From positions 1-35,292 of the forward strand of contig NZ_NMVP01000018.1 in the NCBI RefSeq assembly GCF_002250705.1: a stretch of 35,292 nt of DNA, read 5' to 3'. Shown here piece after piece: positions 8,684-16,688 of this stretch. How positions within the stretch are numbered: the first letter of the stretch is position 1; the number at the start of each line of letters is the position of its first letter. This stretch comes from Enemella evansiae. Lineage in GTDB: Bacteria; Actinomycetota; Actinomycetes; Propionibacteriales; Propionibacteriaceae. Below the pieces are notes generated by a model. That model ran no database searches. It was not told the origin of the DNA and was given only the letters and a program-made list of their open reading frames with translations. Both the position numbers and the translations under genes were made by a program.

Positions 8684-8689
8684 TAACGT
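8684..8689 (+). promoter_or_regulatory. possible -10 element of the M15 peptidase gene
   Basis: TAACGT fits TANNNT and lies 33 bp before the ATG at 8723, leaving room for a short leader with the purine-rich CTGGGGGAGA before the start codon. No clear -35 is visible, so the call is tentative. Confidence 0.35.
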
Positions 8690-8722
8690 CGGGGACACGA
8701 ACCGAAACCCCTGGGGGAGATC

Positions 8723-9979
8723 ATGAACCGCAAACTGGCAGCGATCGTCGCAGCCACCGTTGTGACCGTCGGTGGGCTGGGTGCCTTCGTCGGCCAGTCG
8801 GTGGCCGCGCCGCAGAGTGCGTACCCGAAGCCCGTACGCGACTACGTCACGCACCCCAAAGGATTCAACGATTCCGCAGACGTGAAGGCCAGCGGCGGCA
8901 AGATCAGTTGCCCCGGCATCAAGACCGCGAAGGCCAGCTACGGCGGCAAGTCGGCCAGCGTGCGCAGCGAGCTGGCCCCTCTGGTGAGCGAGCTGATGCG
9001 GATCAGCGAGGAGAAGTACAACTACGACATCAAGGTCATCTACGGCTACAACTGCCGCATGGTCCGCGGTTCGTCGTCGACCCCCTCCAATCACGCGTAC
9101 GCCCGCGCGGTGGACATCAACCCCGAGCAGAACCCGTACCAGTCGAAGTTCAAGTCGGACATGCCGCCGGAGATGGTCGCGACCTGGATGAAGTACGGCT
9201 TCTACTGGGGCGGGCACTACAAGAACACCAAGGACGCCATGCACTTCGAGTACATCGGCGACAAGGCGAAGATCGACGAATACACCGCGGCGGCCAAGAA
9301 GGACGGCCGGAAGTCCGAGCCGACCAAGTCGCCGACGAAGAAGCCGACCGCGACCAAGTCGCCGACGAAGAAGCCCACGGTGACCAAGAGCCCCACGAAG
9401 CCGGCCAGCCCGAAGCCGACCGCGACCAAGACCAAGACCCCGGCGACCCCGAAGCCGACGCAGGTCCCGTGCCTGGTTCCGCTGGACGGCAACAAGAAGG
9501 AGATGAAGCCGGGACCCTCCTGCCCCCCGCCCCCCACCTGCCTGACGGCCCGGCCGCAGAAGCCCGGCCAGGTCGATCCCCAGATCGCCCGGCTCTGCAA
9601 CACCCCGAAGCCGACCAAGACCGGTACCGCGACCCAGAAGCCGACGAAGCCCGCGACCCCGACGGGCAAGCCGACGAACAGCCCGAAGGCGACCCCGACC
9701 AACCCGGTCCCGCCGACCACCGATCCGGTGCCCCCGACGACCGATCCGGTCCCGCCGACCACCGACCCGGTCCCGCCCACCGATCCGGCCCCGCCGGTCG
9801 ATGAGCCGCCGGTCGATCCGGCCCCGGTCGGAGACGGCTCCGATCCGGCCCCGGTCGGAGACGGCTCGGACGTGGCCCCGGTCGATGACGGGTCCGATGT
9901 GGCCCCGGCCGATGTCAAGGACTCCAAGGACACCGGTGTGAAGGAGTCGGTGGGCGGCCTGGCCAGCACCGGCGTCTAG
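8723..9979 (+). CDS. secreted M15-family peptidase with repetitive tail
   Basis: This 418-aa exported protein has a signal peptide (residues 1-29, ending SVAA) and an M15/VanY-type zinc peptidase domain (~80-180). Putative zinc ligands are H124 and D131 in SNHAYARAVDIN and H174 in AMHFEY. C63 and C111 could form a disulfide. Family members cleave peptidoglycan stem peptides, often D-Ala-D-Ala or L-Ala-D-Glu bonds; which one is not clear. After the domain comes a Lys/Pro/Thr tail with KSPTKKPT repeats, a short four-cysteine insert, DPVPPTT repeats and DPAPVGDGSD repeats. The protein ends in ASTGV, like the start of a sortase motif, but with no following membrane segment. Cell-wall remodelling is the likely role. 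GGGGGAG precedes the start. Confidence 0.86.
   Translation: MNRKLAAIVAATVVTVGGLGAFVGQSVAAPQSAYPKPVRDYVTHPKGFNDSADVKASGGKISCPGIKTAKASYGGKSASVRSELAPLVSELMRISEEKYNYDIKVIYGYNCRMVRGSSSTPSNHAYARAVDINPEQNPYQSKFKSDMPPEMVATWMKYGFYWGGHYKNTKDAMHFEYIGDKAKIDEYTAAAKKDGRKSEPTKSPTKKPTATKSPTKKPTVTKSPTKPASPKPTATKTKTPATPKPTQVPCLVPLDGNKKEMKPGPSCPPPPTCLTARPQKPGQVDPQIARLCNTPKPTKTGTATQKPTKPATPTGKPTNSPKATPTNPVPPTTDPVPPTTDPVPPTTDPVPPTDPAPPVDEPPVDPAPVGDGSDPAPVGDGSDVAPVDDGSDVAPADVKDSKDTGVKESVGGLASTGV
9290..9930 (+). repeat. in-frame tandem codon repeats in the M15 protein tail
   Basis: Three kinds of repeat follow each other: KSPTKKPT-type units (about 9320-9410), DPVPPTT units (four in about 9720-9785) and DPAPVGDGSD-type units (about 9825-9900). 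They code for a proline/threonine- and then acid-rich stalk. Such arrays vary in length by slippage and are typical of wall-spanning regions. Confidence 0.8.
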
Positions 9980-10004
9980 AACCGGCCCACCAGGCGTACC
10001 CAGA

Positions 10005-10038
10005 AATCGGCCCCCGTTCCTCGGAGCGGGGGCCGATT
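10005..10038 (+). terminator. terminator after the M15 peptidase gene
   Basis: AATCGGCCCCCG (10005-10016) and CGGGGGCCGATT (10027-10038) form a perfect 12-bp, very GC-rich stem with a 10-nt loop, 26 bp after the stop codon. Only a weak T run follows. The position between two same-strand genes with separate functions supports termination. Confidence 0.85.
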
Positions 10039-10130
10039 CATGCCCCGGCGGGGTGTGAAATGTGAGTCGGCCGCCGGTGCCGTGGCAGACTGGCGAATCG
10101 ATCAGCCCCGGCAGTCCAAGGAGTGATGAG

Positions 10131-11129
10131 TTGAGCGCGGAACCGCAGCCAGGCGAGCCGTCGCCCGACGACGGCAACCCCGGCCACGGCAGACTCGACC
10201 CCGCCCTCGGCAGCGACGACGAGTTCGTCCCCAACAGCGACCTGCCCAAGGTGCCCACCGGTTCGAAGACCGACCTGGCCCCCGGGGTCTACAACCACTA
10301 CGGCCCGCACCACAACGGGCTGCCGCCGCTGAAGAAGTACCTCACCGAACTCTGGCAGCGCCGCGAGTTCGCCTTCGAGCTGTCCCGCTCCAACATGCGC
10401 GCCACCAGCTCAGACACCTTCTTCGGCCAGATCTGGCTGGTACTGAACCCGCTGCTGATGGCCGGGGTCTACTTCCTGCTGGTCGCGATCCTGTCGAACC
10501 GAGTGGCCTCCGACCCGGTCTACTTCCCCTTCCTCACGACCAGCCTGTTCGCCTTCACCTTGGTCACGACCTGTGCGAATGCCGGCTCGACATCGGTCAC
10601 GACGGCCGGAAAACTGCTGTTGAACACCGCCTTCCCGCGGCTACTGATCCCGCTCGGTGCGGTGCACACGGCGTTCTTCCGGTTCCTGCCGACACTCCCG
10701 GTCTCGCTCGTGATCTACCTGTTCTGGTGGCGGGCCATCGAATGGAGCCCGAAGCAGTTGCTTGCCAGCTATTTCCTGCTCATGATGCTGCTGTTCGGCG
10801 CAGGATTGGCTGCAATCTTCGCCACCATGCAGGTCTACTTCCGCGACACCAACAACTTCCTGCCGTTCTTCATCCGGATCTGGACCTACCTGTCACCGAT
10901 TCTCTGGTCGCCGATCCACTTGGCGGACAAACCCGAGTGGCTGCAGACCGCCGCTCAGCTCAACCCGGCGTACTCGATGCTGAGTGGCTATTCCTCGCTA
11001 CTCATCGAAGGTGATTTTCCGCGGCTCTCCTACTGGCTGATCGCCACCGCCTGGGGGGTGGGAACACTGATCGTCGGGTCGCTGTTCTTCATGTCGAGGG
11101 AGCGTGAGTTCGCTGTCCGGATCTATTGA
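10131..11129 (+). CDS. ABC-2 type polysaccharide/teichoic acid export permease
   Basis: This 332-aa membrane permease is of the Wzm/TagG type. An N-terminal cytosolic segment of ~90 acidic, proline-rich residues precedes an amphipathic region (YLTELWQRREFAFELSRSNM) and the family signature FFGQIWLVLNPLLMAGVYFL. About six membrane segments follow, including WTYLSPILWSPIHLADKPEW, another typical stretch. The family exports lipid-linked polysaccharide or wall polymer across the membrane. I chose TTG 10131 because AAGGAG lies 7 nt upstream; GTG 10062 in the same frame has no such site. The gene overlaps the ATPase gene by 26 bp, so they form one transporter. No glycosyltransferase is nearby, so the exported polymer is unknown. 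Confidence 0.87.
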   Translation: MSAEPQPGEPSPDDGNPGHGRLDPALGSDDEFVPNSDLPKVPTGSKTDLAPGVYNHYGPHHNGLPPLKKYLTELWQRREFAFELSRSNMRATSSDTFFGQIWLVLNPLLMAGVYFLLVAILSNRVASDPVYFPFLTTSLFAFTLVTTCANAGSTSVTTAGKLLLNTAFPRLLIPLGAVHTAFFRFLPTLPVSLVIYLFWWRAIEWSPKQLLASYFLLMMLLFGAGLAAIFATMQVYFRDTNNFLPFFIRIWTYLSPILWSPIHLADKPEWLQTAAQLNPAYSMLSGYSSLLIEGDFPRLSYWLIATAWGVGTLIVGSLFFMSREREFAVRIY

Positions 11130-11952
11130 GCGCGCCCCGCGGCGTACCCGCGACGGCTTCACCCTGGAACCCGACCGCAAGGATCTCGCGGTCCGGGTGC
11201 AGGACCTGCGCATCACCTACAAGACCACCTTCGAGAAGCGCCCGACGCTGAAGCAGGCAGTGGTCCGCTTCGGCCGCGGTACCCGACAGGTGCACACCGT
11301 CGAGGCCCTCAAGGGGATCAGCTTCGACGTGAAACTGGGCACCACGGTCGGCGTGATCGGCGCCAACGGGGCGGGCAAATCGACCCTGCTCCGCGCCCTG
11401 GCCGGCATCCTGCCGCCGACCTCCGGGCACATCGAGACCTGGGGCAAGGCGTCGACGATGCTGGCCCTCGGTGTCGGCTTCAACAACGCGCTCACCGGCC
11501 GGGAGAACATCATCCTCGGCGGGTTGGCGGCCGGCTTGTCGAAGAAGGCGGTACGCGAGCGCGCGGACCAGGTCGCCGAGTGGGCCGAGGCCGGTACCGA
11601 CCCGTTCATCGACCGGCCGATGCGCACCTACTCCTCCGGCCAGAACGCCCGCGTCGGCTTCTCGGTCGGCGTACACATGGATCCCGACATCCTGATGGTG
11701 GACGAGGCCCTGTCCACCGGTGACGCCGGCTTCCGGGAGCGGGCGGCGGCCAAGCTGGAGGAACTGCGCGCCAAGTCGCGGGCGATGTTCTTCGTCAGCC
11801 ACGGCCTGGCATCGGTACGCGAGCTGTGTGACGACTGCATCTGGCTGGACCACGGCAACCTGATGATGCGCGGTCACCCCGACCAGGTCACCGAGGCGTA
11901 CCTGAAGTTCCTGCACGTGAAGAACTCCGAGCAGAACTCCGAAGAGGTCTGA
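11104..11952 (+). CDS. ABC transporter ATPase, Wzt/TagH type
   Basis: This 282-aa ATPase powers the permease encoded just upstream. Walker A GANGAGKST is at residues 86-94, the signature YSSGQNARVGFSV begins at 176, Walker B ILMVDE is at 196-201, and the H-loop lies in FFVSHGLASV. The long N-terminal extension before the first strand and the spacing DEALSTGD-x-GFRERA are characteristic of polysaccharide/teichoic acid exporters. It lacks the C-terminal carbohydrate-binding domain of some Wzt proteins. Translation starts at GTG 11104 inside the permease 3' end, which suggests coupling. A degenerate CTTCGACAGGC stretch lies shortly after the stop. Confidence 0.9.
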   Translation: MSSLSGSIERAPRRTRDGFTLEPDRKDLAVRVQDLRITYKTTFEKRPTLKQAVVRFGRGTRQVHTVEALKGISFDVKLGTTVGVIGANGAGKSTLLRALAGILPPTSGHIETWGKASTMLALGVGFNNALTGRENIILGGLAAGLSKKAVRERADQVAEWAEAGTDPFIDRPMRTYSSGQNARVGFSVGVHMDPDILMVDEALSTGDAGFRERAAAKLEELRAKSRAMFFVSHGLASVRELCDDCIWLDHGNLMMRGHPDQVTEAYLKFLHVKNSEQNSEEV

Positions 11953-12000
11953 ACGCCCCGCCTTCGACAGGCCTCCGGTGGGTAGGGCAGGGTGGAACGC

Positions 12001-12867
12001 ATGGGATTCCGCGACGCCATTCGTGATGCGATGGGCAGCAAGGTGCGCGCCACCCCGGCGAGCCAGGGCGGCCTGGATCTGGACGACCTCGGCTTCGACC
12101 AGGTGAACGACAACGACTGGATCCGGTTGCAGCTGCGCGCGACCGAGGCCGGTGACCCGGACCAGCACAACCCCGGGCTGCCCGCCGGGCGGTTGGTCCG
12201 GATGAACGTCACCGGCCGCTCGGAACCGATCGCGCTCTGCTGGCTCAGCGATCGGTCGGATCAGTTCAGCGAGGAGTGGTACGCCGTCGCGGACCGTTTC
12301 CCGAACGCCGGGATCTGGCCGGTCCTGGTGGAGGGCGCGTCAGCGGTCGAGCCCGGCTGGCTGGCCGGTGGCGTGGGCGCCCCGCAGGCGGTCGCCGACG
12401 ATGCCGAGGCGCTGCTCGCCCGCACCTATTCCGCCGCCGAGGAGCTGGAGGGCCTGGAGCCCTGGCGCAGCCGCTGGCTCGGTCTGGCGGCCGGTGAGCC
12501 CGCGAAGGACCAGCTGGTCGGGGTACGCCCGGTGGCCGGCGAACGATCGCTGCTGCTGACCCCGGTGACCCGGCCGGCCGATGTGCCCGCGGCGCTCGGC
12601 TGGACCGGTGCCGAGGGCTACGAATACACCGGTGGCGACGTCAGCGCCGTGCTGCGCAGCTGGGAGGACCGCTTCGGCGCGGTCCTGGTCGGACTGGGCC
12701 CGGACCGACTGCGGCTCTCGGTGGAGCGCCCCCCGCGCTATCCCGAGCAGGCCCGGCAGCTGGCCGGTGAGCACTACGGGCTGGCGCCCGATGTGATCGA
12801 TCAGGATCCCGAGGCATACGCCGAGCTGCTCTTCTCCCGCCGCGAGTGGGACTTCTGGTGGAACTAG
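12001..12867 (+). CDS. DUF4253 domain-containing protein
   Basis: This 288-aa probably cytosolic protein has no signal peptide or membrane segment. The C-terminal third, ending PEAYAELLFSRREWDFWWN, has the characteristic close of DUF4253 proteins (an acidic/aromatic stretch ending EWDFWW). The N-terminal half is also globular and includes SEEWYAVADRFPNAGIWPVL. Function is unknown. The start at ATG 12001 is preferred because GCAGGG lies ~10 nt upstream; GTG 11992 would put that site against the start codon. It is a single gene between the ABC transporter and the convergent pxp genes. The TAG stop directly abuts a family B repeat (CTCATCGAGTAGC). Confidence 0.8.
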   Translation: MGFRDAIRDAMGSKVRATPASQGGLDLDDLGFDQVNDNDWIRLQLRATEAGDPDQHNPGLPAGRLVRMNVTGRSEPIALCWLSDRSDQFSEEWYAVADRFPNAGIWPVLVEGASAVEPGWLAGGVGAPQAVADDAEALLARTYSAAEELEGLEPWRSRWLGLAAGEPAKDQLVGVRPVAGERSLLLTPVTRPADVPAALGWTGAEGYEYTGGDVSAVLRSWEDRFGAVLVGLGPDRLRLSVERPPRYPEQARQLAGEHYGLAPDVIDQDPEAYAELLFSRREWDFWWN

Positions 12868-12930
12868 CTCATCGAGTAGCCGACATGCGCAGCGAAGCGG
12901 AGCAATGGCGGCGTGTCGAGATGAGCCGCT
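12868..12930 (+). repeat. family B dispersed repeat after the DUF4253 gene
   Basis: CTCATCGAGTAGC starts the element and GTGTCGAGATGAGCCG ends it, so the ends are imperfect inverted repeats. The middle contains GCGCAGCGAAGCGGAG. The same ends and a similar middle are found in reverse orientation at 22553-22609, and the 5' part matches the units of the 37-bp array. It is placed directly after a stop codon in the sense direction. Confidence 0.75.
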
Positions 12931-12937
12931 GACACCT

Positions 12938-13028
12938 AGGTCCAGAACGTGCCACGCGTGTGCTGGCGCGGTGCGCTGACCCGCATCCGCTCGTCACCCC
13001 CGAGGCACGCGTGGCACATTCTGGACCT
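12938..13028. repeat. 23-bp inverted repeat spanning the pxpBC 3' end
   Basis: The left arm (12938-12960: AGGTCCAGAA-C-GTGCCACGCGTG) and the right arm (13006-13028) are reverse complements with one mismatch, separated by 45 bp. The right arm overlaps the last codons of the pxpBC gene, so part of its C-terminus is repeat-encoded. It could be a bidirectional terminator between convergent genes or a small inserted palindromic element. Confidence 0.8.
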
Positions 13029-14592
13029 GGGCACGGCGGAGCTGGAAGCGCACGGTCTGCCCCGGGCGCGCCTGCCCGAGCAGGTCGCTGGCATGGTCGT
13101 CGATGACGGCGATCACCGGGTACCCGCCGGTGGTCGGGTGATCCGGGCCGAACGCGATCGGCTGGCCGGACGCCGGCACCTGCACCGAGCCGCGGACCAT
13201 GCCCTCACTGGGCAACTCACCGTCGCGGGCGCGCTCCAGGACCGGGCCGCTGAGGCGTACCCCCACGCGGTTCGCGTCGCCGGAGACCTCCCAGGCCGCA
13301 CGGGCCAGGGTGTCGATCGCGGCCGGGGTGAACCAGTCGTCGCGCGGGCCGAGGACCGCCGGGAGCAGGATCTCGCCGCTGCCGGAGCCGGGGATGACGT
13401 CGACCGGGTGCGGCGGGTTCGCCCCGGGTTCGCCGATGGCGATGGTGTCACCGGCGACCAGCGGAGCCGGACCTAGACCGGTGGTCGGGTCGCTGGCCAG
13501 CGAGCCGAGGAACTCCGGGCCCCGGACGCCACCGCGGACACCCAGATAGCAGCGCACCCCGTGCTCGGGACGACCGATCTCCAGCAGCTGCCCGGCGGAC
13601 AATCGCAGCGGTTCACCCCAGGCGGCCGGGCGGCCGTCGATCCGCAGCGGGACGTTGGCGCCGGTGACCGCGATCAGCAGGTCGCGTTCGGCGCGCAGGG
13701 TGGCGCCGCCGAGCAGGATCTCCAGGCCCGCCAGGTGCTCCTCGTTGCCGAGCAACCGGTTCGCCAGCCGCAGTGCGCCGCGGTCCATCGCCCCCGAGGC
13801 GGTCACCCCGAGCCGGGCGTTACCGGGCCGGCCGAGGTCCTCGATGAGGAGTTGGGCACCGGGGTCCTCGACGGTGAGGCCGGTTTCCTCGAGGATGTGG
13901 CTTCGACTCGCTCGCGCGGATCCCTTCGACTCGTTCGTTCCTCGCTCGCTCAGGGAACGGTCGTCGTCCTGCTGGAAGCGGACGCGGGCGCCCGGGACGA
14001 GCAGGGCGGGTGGGTCGCGCTCGACGTCCCAGAGCACCGCATCGGTGCTGCCGATCAGCTGCCAGCCACCCGGGGAGGCCTGCGGATAGACCGCGGAGAA
14101 CTCGCCGGCCAGCGCCACCGAACCCGGTGGTACCCGGGTCCGCGGTGAGTCCCGCCGCGGGACCTCGAGGTCACCGGATTCCCCTGTCAGGTAACCGAAT
14201 CCGGGCATGAAGCCACCGAACTCGACGGTCCAGACCTGCCCGCTGTGCCGCTCGATCACCTCATCGACCGAGATGCCCAGGTGCTCGGCGACGGCCGCCA
14301 GATCAGGGCCGTCGTAGCGCACCGGAATCGTCACCTCCGCCACCTCGACCTCGGCGACATCGACCCCGGTCAGGTCCACCTCGGCCAGCCACGACCTAAC
14401 CCGGGCCAGCGCGGGCTCGTCGGCGCAGCGCACCAGCACGGTGCGGGCGGCGGGCACGTGCTCGACCACCCCGGTCAGGCGTCCGTCGGCCACCGAGATC
14501 TCCAGTGCGGCATCCAACCGGCGGCGTTCGTCGGCGTCGGCCAGCTCGACCAGCAGCGCCCGGTCACCGCTGGGGCGTACCTGCGGGGTCAT
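12994..14592 (-). CDS. pxpBC: 5-oxoprolinase subunits B and C, fused (PxpB-PxpC)
   Basis: This 532-aa protein joins two 5-oxoprolinase subunits usually made separately. Residues 1-~205 are the KipI/PxpB part (RPSGDRALLVELAD, then VEFGGFMPGFGYLTG, DAVLWDVERDPPALL). Residues ~240-520 are the KipA/PxpC part (VEDPGAQLLIEDLGRPGNAR, SGAMDRGALRLANRLLGN, FGPDHPTTGGYPVI). With PxpA they hydrolyse 5-oxoproline (pyroglutamate) to glutamate using ATP. The linker between the domains (RSLSERGTNESKGSARASRS) is coded by a family A repeat of 63 bp inserted in frame, and the last residues (QVQNVPRVPRG) by another palindromic repeat. The start overlaps the pxpA stop by one base. Kinase-inhibitor naming (KipI/KipA) should not be taken as function. 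Confidence 0.93.
   Translation of the reverse strand: MTPQVRPSGDRALLVELADADERRRLDAALEISVADGRLTGVVEHVPAARTVLVRCADEPALARVRSWLAEVDLTGVDVAEVEVAEVTIPVRYDGPDLAAVAEHLGISVDEVIERHSGQVWTVEFGGFMPGFGYLTGESGDLEVPRRDSPRTRVPPGSVALAGEFSAVYPQASPGGWQLIGSTDAVLWDVERDPPALLVPGARVRFQQDDDRSLSERGTNESKGSARASRSHILEETGLTVEDPGAQLLIEDLGRPGNARLGVTASGAMDRGALRLANRLLGNEEHLAGLEILLGGATLRAERDLLIAVTGANVPLRIDGRPAAWGEPLRLSAGQLLEIGRPEHGVRCYLGVRGGVRGPEFLGSLASDPTTGLGPAPLVAGDTIAIGEPGANPPHPVDVIPGSGSGEILLPAVLGPRDDWFTPAAIDTLARAAWEVSGDANRVGVRLSGPVLERARDGELPSEGMVRGSVQVPASGQPIAFGPDHPTTGGYPVIAVIDDHASDLLGQARPGQTVRFQLRRAQVQNVPRVPRG
13897..13959 (-). repeat. family A repeat inserted in frame in pxpBC
   Basis: Read on the minus strand, CGTTCCCTGAGCGAGCGAGG then AACGAACGAGTCGAAG is a full family A copy, followed by a partial copy (CGAGCGAGTCGAAGCCAC). 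Its 63 bp equal 21 codons, so the frame of the fused gene is kept. It sits exactly between the KipI and KipA domains, where extra residues do least harm. Confidence 0.85.
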
Positions 14593-15362
14593 CAGAAGGG
14601 CCGGATCTCGATACCCGCCCCGGTGAGCGCGGTCCGGACCTGCTCAGCCATCGCCACCGCACCGGGGGAGTCCCCGTGCACACACAAAGAATCGGCCTCG
14701 ATGCGGATCACCGACCCGTCGATCGCGGTCACCTCCCCGGTGGTCACCAGCTGCACCATCCGTTCGGCGACCTGCCGCGGATCGTGCAGCACCGCGCCCT
14801 CGGTGCGCCGGCTGACCAGGGTGCCGTCGGCGTTGTAGGCGCGATCGCAGAACGCCTCGCGGACCGTGCGTACGCCGGCCGCCGCGGCCTTGTCGAGCAC
14901 CACCGAGCCGGGCAGGCCGAGCAGCGCGAGCGGCTCGTCGCGCCGGGTATTGAAGTCGGAGACCGCGCGGACCACGGCATCGGCCTGCTGCTCGTGCTGC
15001 ACGATCGTGTTGTAGAGGGCACCGTGCGGCTTCACATAGGTGACGCTGCCGCCGGCCGTCCGGGCGACGCCGTCGATCGCGGCGAGCTGATAGAGCACGT
15101 CGGCGTACAGCTGCTCGCCCGGTACGTCGATGAACGACCGCCCGAAACCGGCCAGATCCCGATAGGCGACATGCGCCCCGATGTGCACGCCGCGGGCCAC
15201 CGCCTCGCGGCAGGTCGCCCACAGCACCGAGGGATCACCGGCGTGGAAACCGCAGGCGACGTTCGCCGAGCTGACCACCTGCAGCAGCGCGGCATCGTCG
15301 CCCATCCGCCACATCCCGAAGGACTCACCCAGGTCCGAGTTCAGATCGATGGTCGCTGCCAT
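14592..15362 (-). CDS. pxpA: 5-oxoprolinase subunit A (LamB/YcsF family)
   Basis: This 256-aa protein is the LamB/YcsF-family subunit PxpA of 5-oxoprolinase. It begins with the family signature [20 protein letters not shown] and has [38 protein letters not shown] and [17 protein letters not shown]. Length and all conserved blocks match complete members. It acts with PxpBC to open pyroglutamate, a damage product of glutamine, to glutamate in the cytosol. It is the first gene of a two-gene operon; its TGA shares a base with the pxpBC ATG. AAGG lies ~9 nt before the ATG. It diverges from clpP across 112 bp. Confidence 0.95.
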   Translation of the reverse strand: MAATIDLNSDLGESFGMWRMGDDAALLQVVSSANVACGFHAGDPSVLWATCREAVARGVHIGAHVAYRDLAGFGRSFIDVPGEQLYADVLYQLAAIDGVARTAGGSVTYVKPHGALYNTIVQHEQQADAVVRAVSDFNTRRDEPLALLGLPGSVVLDKAAAAGVRTVREAFCDRAYNADGTLVSRRTEGAVLHDPRQVAERMVQLVTTGEVTAIDGSVIRIEADSLCVHGDSPGAVAMAEQVRTALTGAGIEIRPF

Positions 15363-15462
15363 GATCGGCAGCCTTGTTCAACCCTCCGGGTCAGTCAAGC
15401 AGCTGTCCGCAGCATGAGTCCGCCCAGAGCAGCAGTGCTGCACACTCGGCGATCGACGGAGT

Positions 15463-15468
15463 CATGCT
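15463..15468 (+). promoter_or_regulatory. possible -10 element of the first clpP gene
   Basis: CATGCT lies exactly 6 nt before the ATG at 15475, the same spacing as several TANNNT elements in this window, and no ribosome-binding site is present. The first base is C rather than T, so this is a weaker case for a leaderless start. Confidence 0.35.
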
Positions 15469-15474
15469 GATCCC

Positions 15475-16089
15475 ATGAGCGAAGAGATGAAGACCCTGCC
15501 GCTGAGTCGGCGCACCGCGAAAGACCTGCTGGGCAGACGGATCCTGATGCTCGACTCGGCCCTCGACGACGAGATCGGCAGCCAGCTGTGTGCGCAACTG
15601 ATGCTCCTGTCGGCCGAGGACCCGGTGACCGACATCGGGCTGTGGATCAACTCCCCCGGTGGTTCGGTACCGGCAATGCTGGCGATCGCCGACACCATGC
15701 GGTTGATCCCCAATGAGGTCATCACCGTGAATCTGGGGATGGCCTACAGCGCCGGCCAGTTCCTGCTGTGCTGCGGAACGCGGGGGAAGCGGCTGATCCT
15801 GCCGCATGCGAAAGTGCTGCTCCATCAGGGTTCCGCGGGCATCGGCGGGTACGCCCCGGACATCGAGTTGCAGGCCGACGATCTGCGGCAGAATCGGGAC
15901 ACGATCATCGGCATCATCGCCGAACGGACCGGTCAACCCACCGAGAAGGTGTTCGAGGATTCCCTGCGGGACCACATGTTCAGCGCCCAGGAGGCGATCG
16001 ACTACGGTTTCGTGGATCAGGTGGTCGGCGCGGTCGACCAGCTCCGCCCGACACCCCAGACCGCGGCCGGGTTCGGCGGCCCGCGATGA
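15475..16089 (+). CDS. clpP: ATP-dependent Clp protease proteolytic subunit (first copy)
   Basis: This 204-aa ClpP subunit has the full serine-protease triad: S92 in [12 protein letters not shown]117 in KVLLHQG and D166 in [33 protein letters not shown] is the substrate-channel loop. ClpP forms tetradecameric barrels that degrade proteins fed by Clp ATPases. This copy is diverged: Y and Q flank the active serine where most ClpPs have small residues. It overlaps the second clpP by 4 bp, so the two are made together and may form a mixed barrel. No clpX or clpC is next to them, so this is probably an accessory pair comparable to Streptomyces clpP3-clpP4 rather than the essential set. Confidence 0.9.
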   Translation: MSEEMKTLPLSRRTAKDLLGRRILMLDSALDDEIGSQLCAQLMLLSAEDPVTDIGLWINSPGGSVPAMLAIADTMRLIPNEVITVNLGMAYSAGQFLLCCGTRGKRLILPHAKVLLHQGSAGIGGYAPDIELQADDLRQNRDTIIGIIAERTGQPTEKVFEDSLRDHMFSAQEAIDYGFVDQVVGAVDQLRPTPQTAAGFGGPR

Positions 16090-16688
16090 GCAGCTACACC
16101 ATTCCCAACGTGATCAGCCGTACGCCGCAGGGCGAGCGGGTGATGGACATCTACAGCCGCCTGCTGGACGAGCGGATCATCTTCCTCGGCACCGAGATCG
16201 ACGACGGGGTGGCGAACGCGCTGATCGCGCAGATCCTGCACCTGGATTCGGAGAACTCCGAGGCGCCGATCAACCTCTACATCAACTCACCGGGTGGCTC
16301 GGTGATGGCGACCTTCGCCCTCTACGACACGATCCGCTCCTGCCGTGCCCCGGTCGCGACCACCTGTGTCGGCCAGGCGCTCTCCTCGACCGCGCTGCTG
16401 CTGGCGGCGGGCGAACCCGGCCGGCGGTCGGTGCTCCCGCACGCCCGCGTACTGCTGCACCAGCCGGCCGGTCAGGGCCGGGGTACGATCCCGGATCTGA
16501 TCCTGGCGGCCGAGGAGATCCTGCGGACCCGTACCGAGATCGAGGAGGCGCTGAGCCGACACACCGGTCAGGACCTGGAAACCCTGCGCCGCGACACCGA
16601 CCGGGACCGGATTCTGCGGGCGCAGGAGATCGTCGACTACGGCATCGCGGATGCGATCATCGACTCGCGGGAGCTGCCACGCTCCTAG
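16086..16688 (+). CDS. clpP: ATP-dependent Clp protease proteolytic subunit (second copy)
   Basis: This 200-aa protein is closer to standard Clp[41 protein letters not shown], catalytic S100 in [13 protein letters not shown]125 in [10 protein letters not shown] and D174 in [19 protein letters not shown]. It is probably the partner of the upstream clpP product in a mixed or stacked double-ring protease. The start ATG overlaps the upstream stop (ATGA). The TAG stop shares bases with the stop of the clgR-like gene on the opposite strand (palindromic CTAG), so the two genes end tail-to-tail with no spacer. ClgR-type regulators control clp genes in actinobacteria, which fits the neighbourhood. Confidence 0.92.
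   Translation: MSSYTIPNVISRTPQGERVMDIYSRLLDERIIFLGTEIDDGVANALIAQILHLDSENSEAPINLYINSPGGSVMATFALYDTIRSCRAPVATTCVGQALSSTALLLAAGEPGRRSVLPHARVLLHQPAGQGRGTIPDLILAAEEILRTRTEIEEALSRHTGQDLETLRRDTDRDRILRAQEIVDYGIADAIIDSRELPRS

Noticed and set aside
8548..8722. c-di-AMP (ydaO-type) riboswitch before the M15 peptidase gene
   Set aside because: Such switches precede some cell-wall hydrolase genes in actinobacteria, but I could not recognise the conserved core, and the probable leader from 8696 is too short.
11960..11990. Further family A copy (CCTTCGACAGGCC) after the ABC ATPase gene
   Set aside because: Only about 12 bp resemble the related CTTCGACAGGC repeat; too short to call.
15363..15474. ClgR operator in front of clpP
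   Set aside because: I looked for a CGC-N5-GCG type site and saw none that was convincing.
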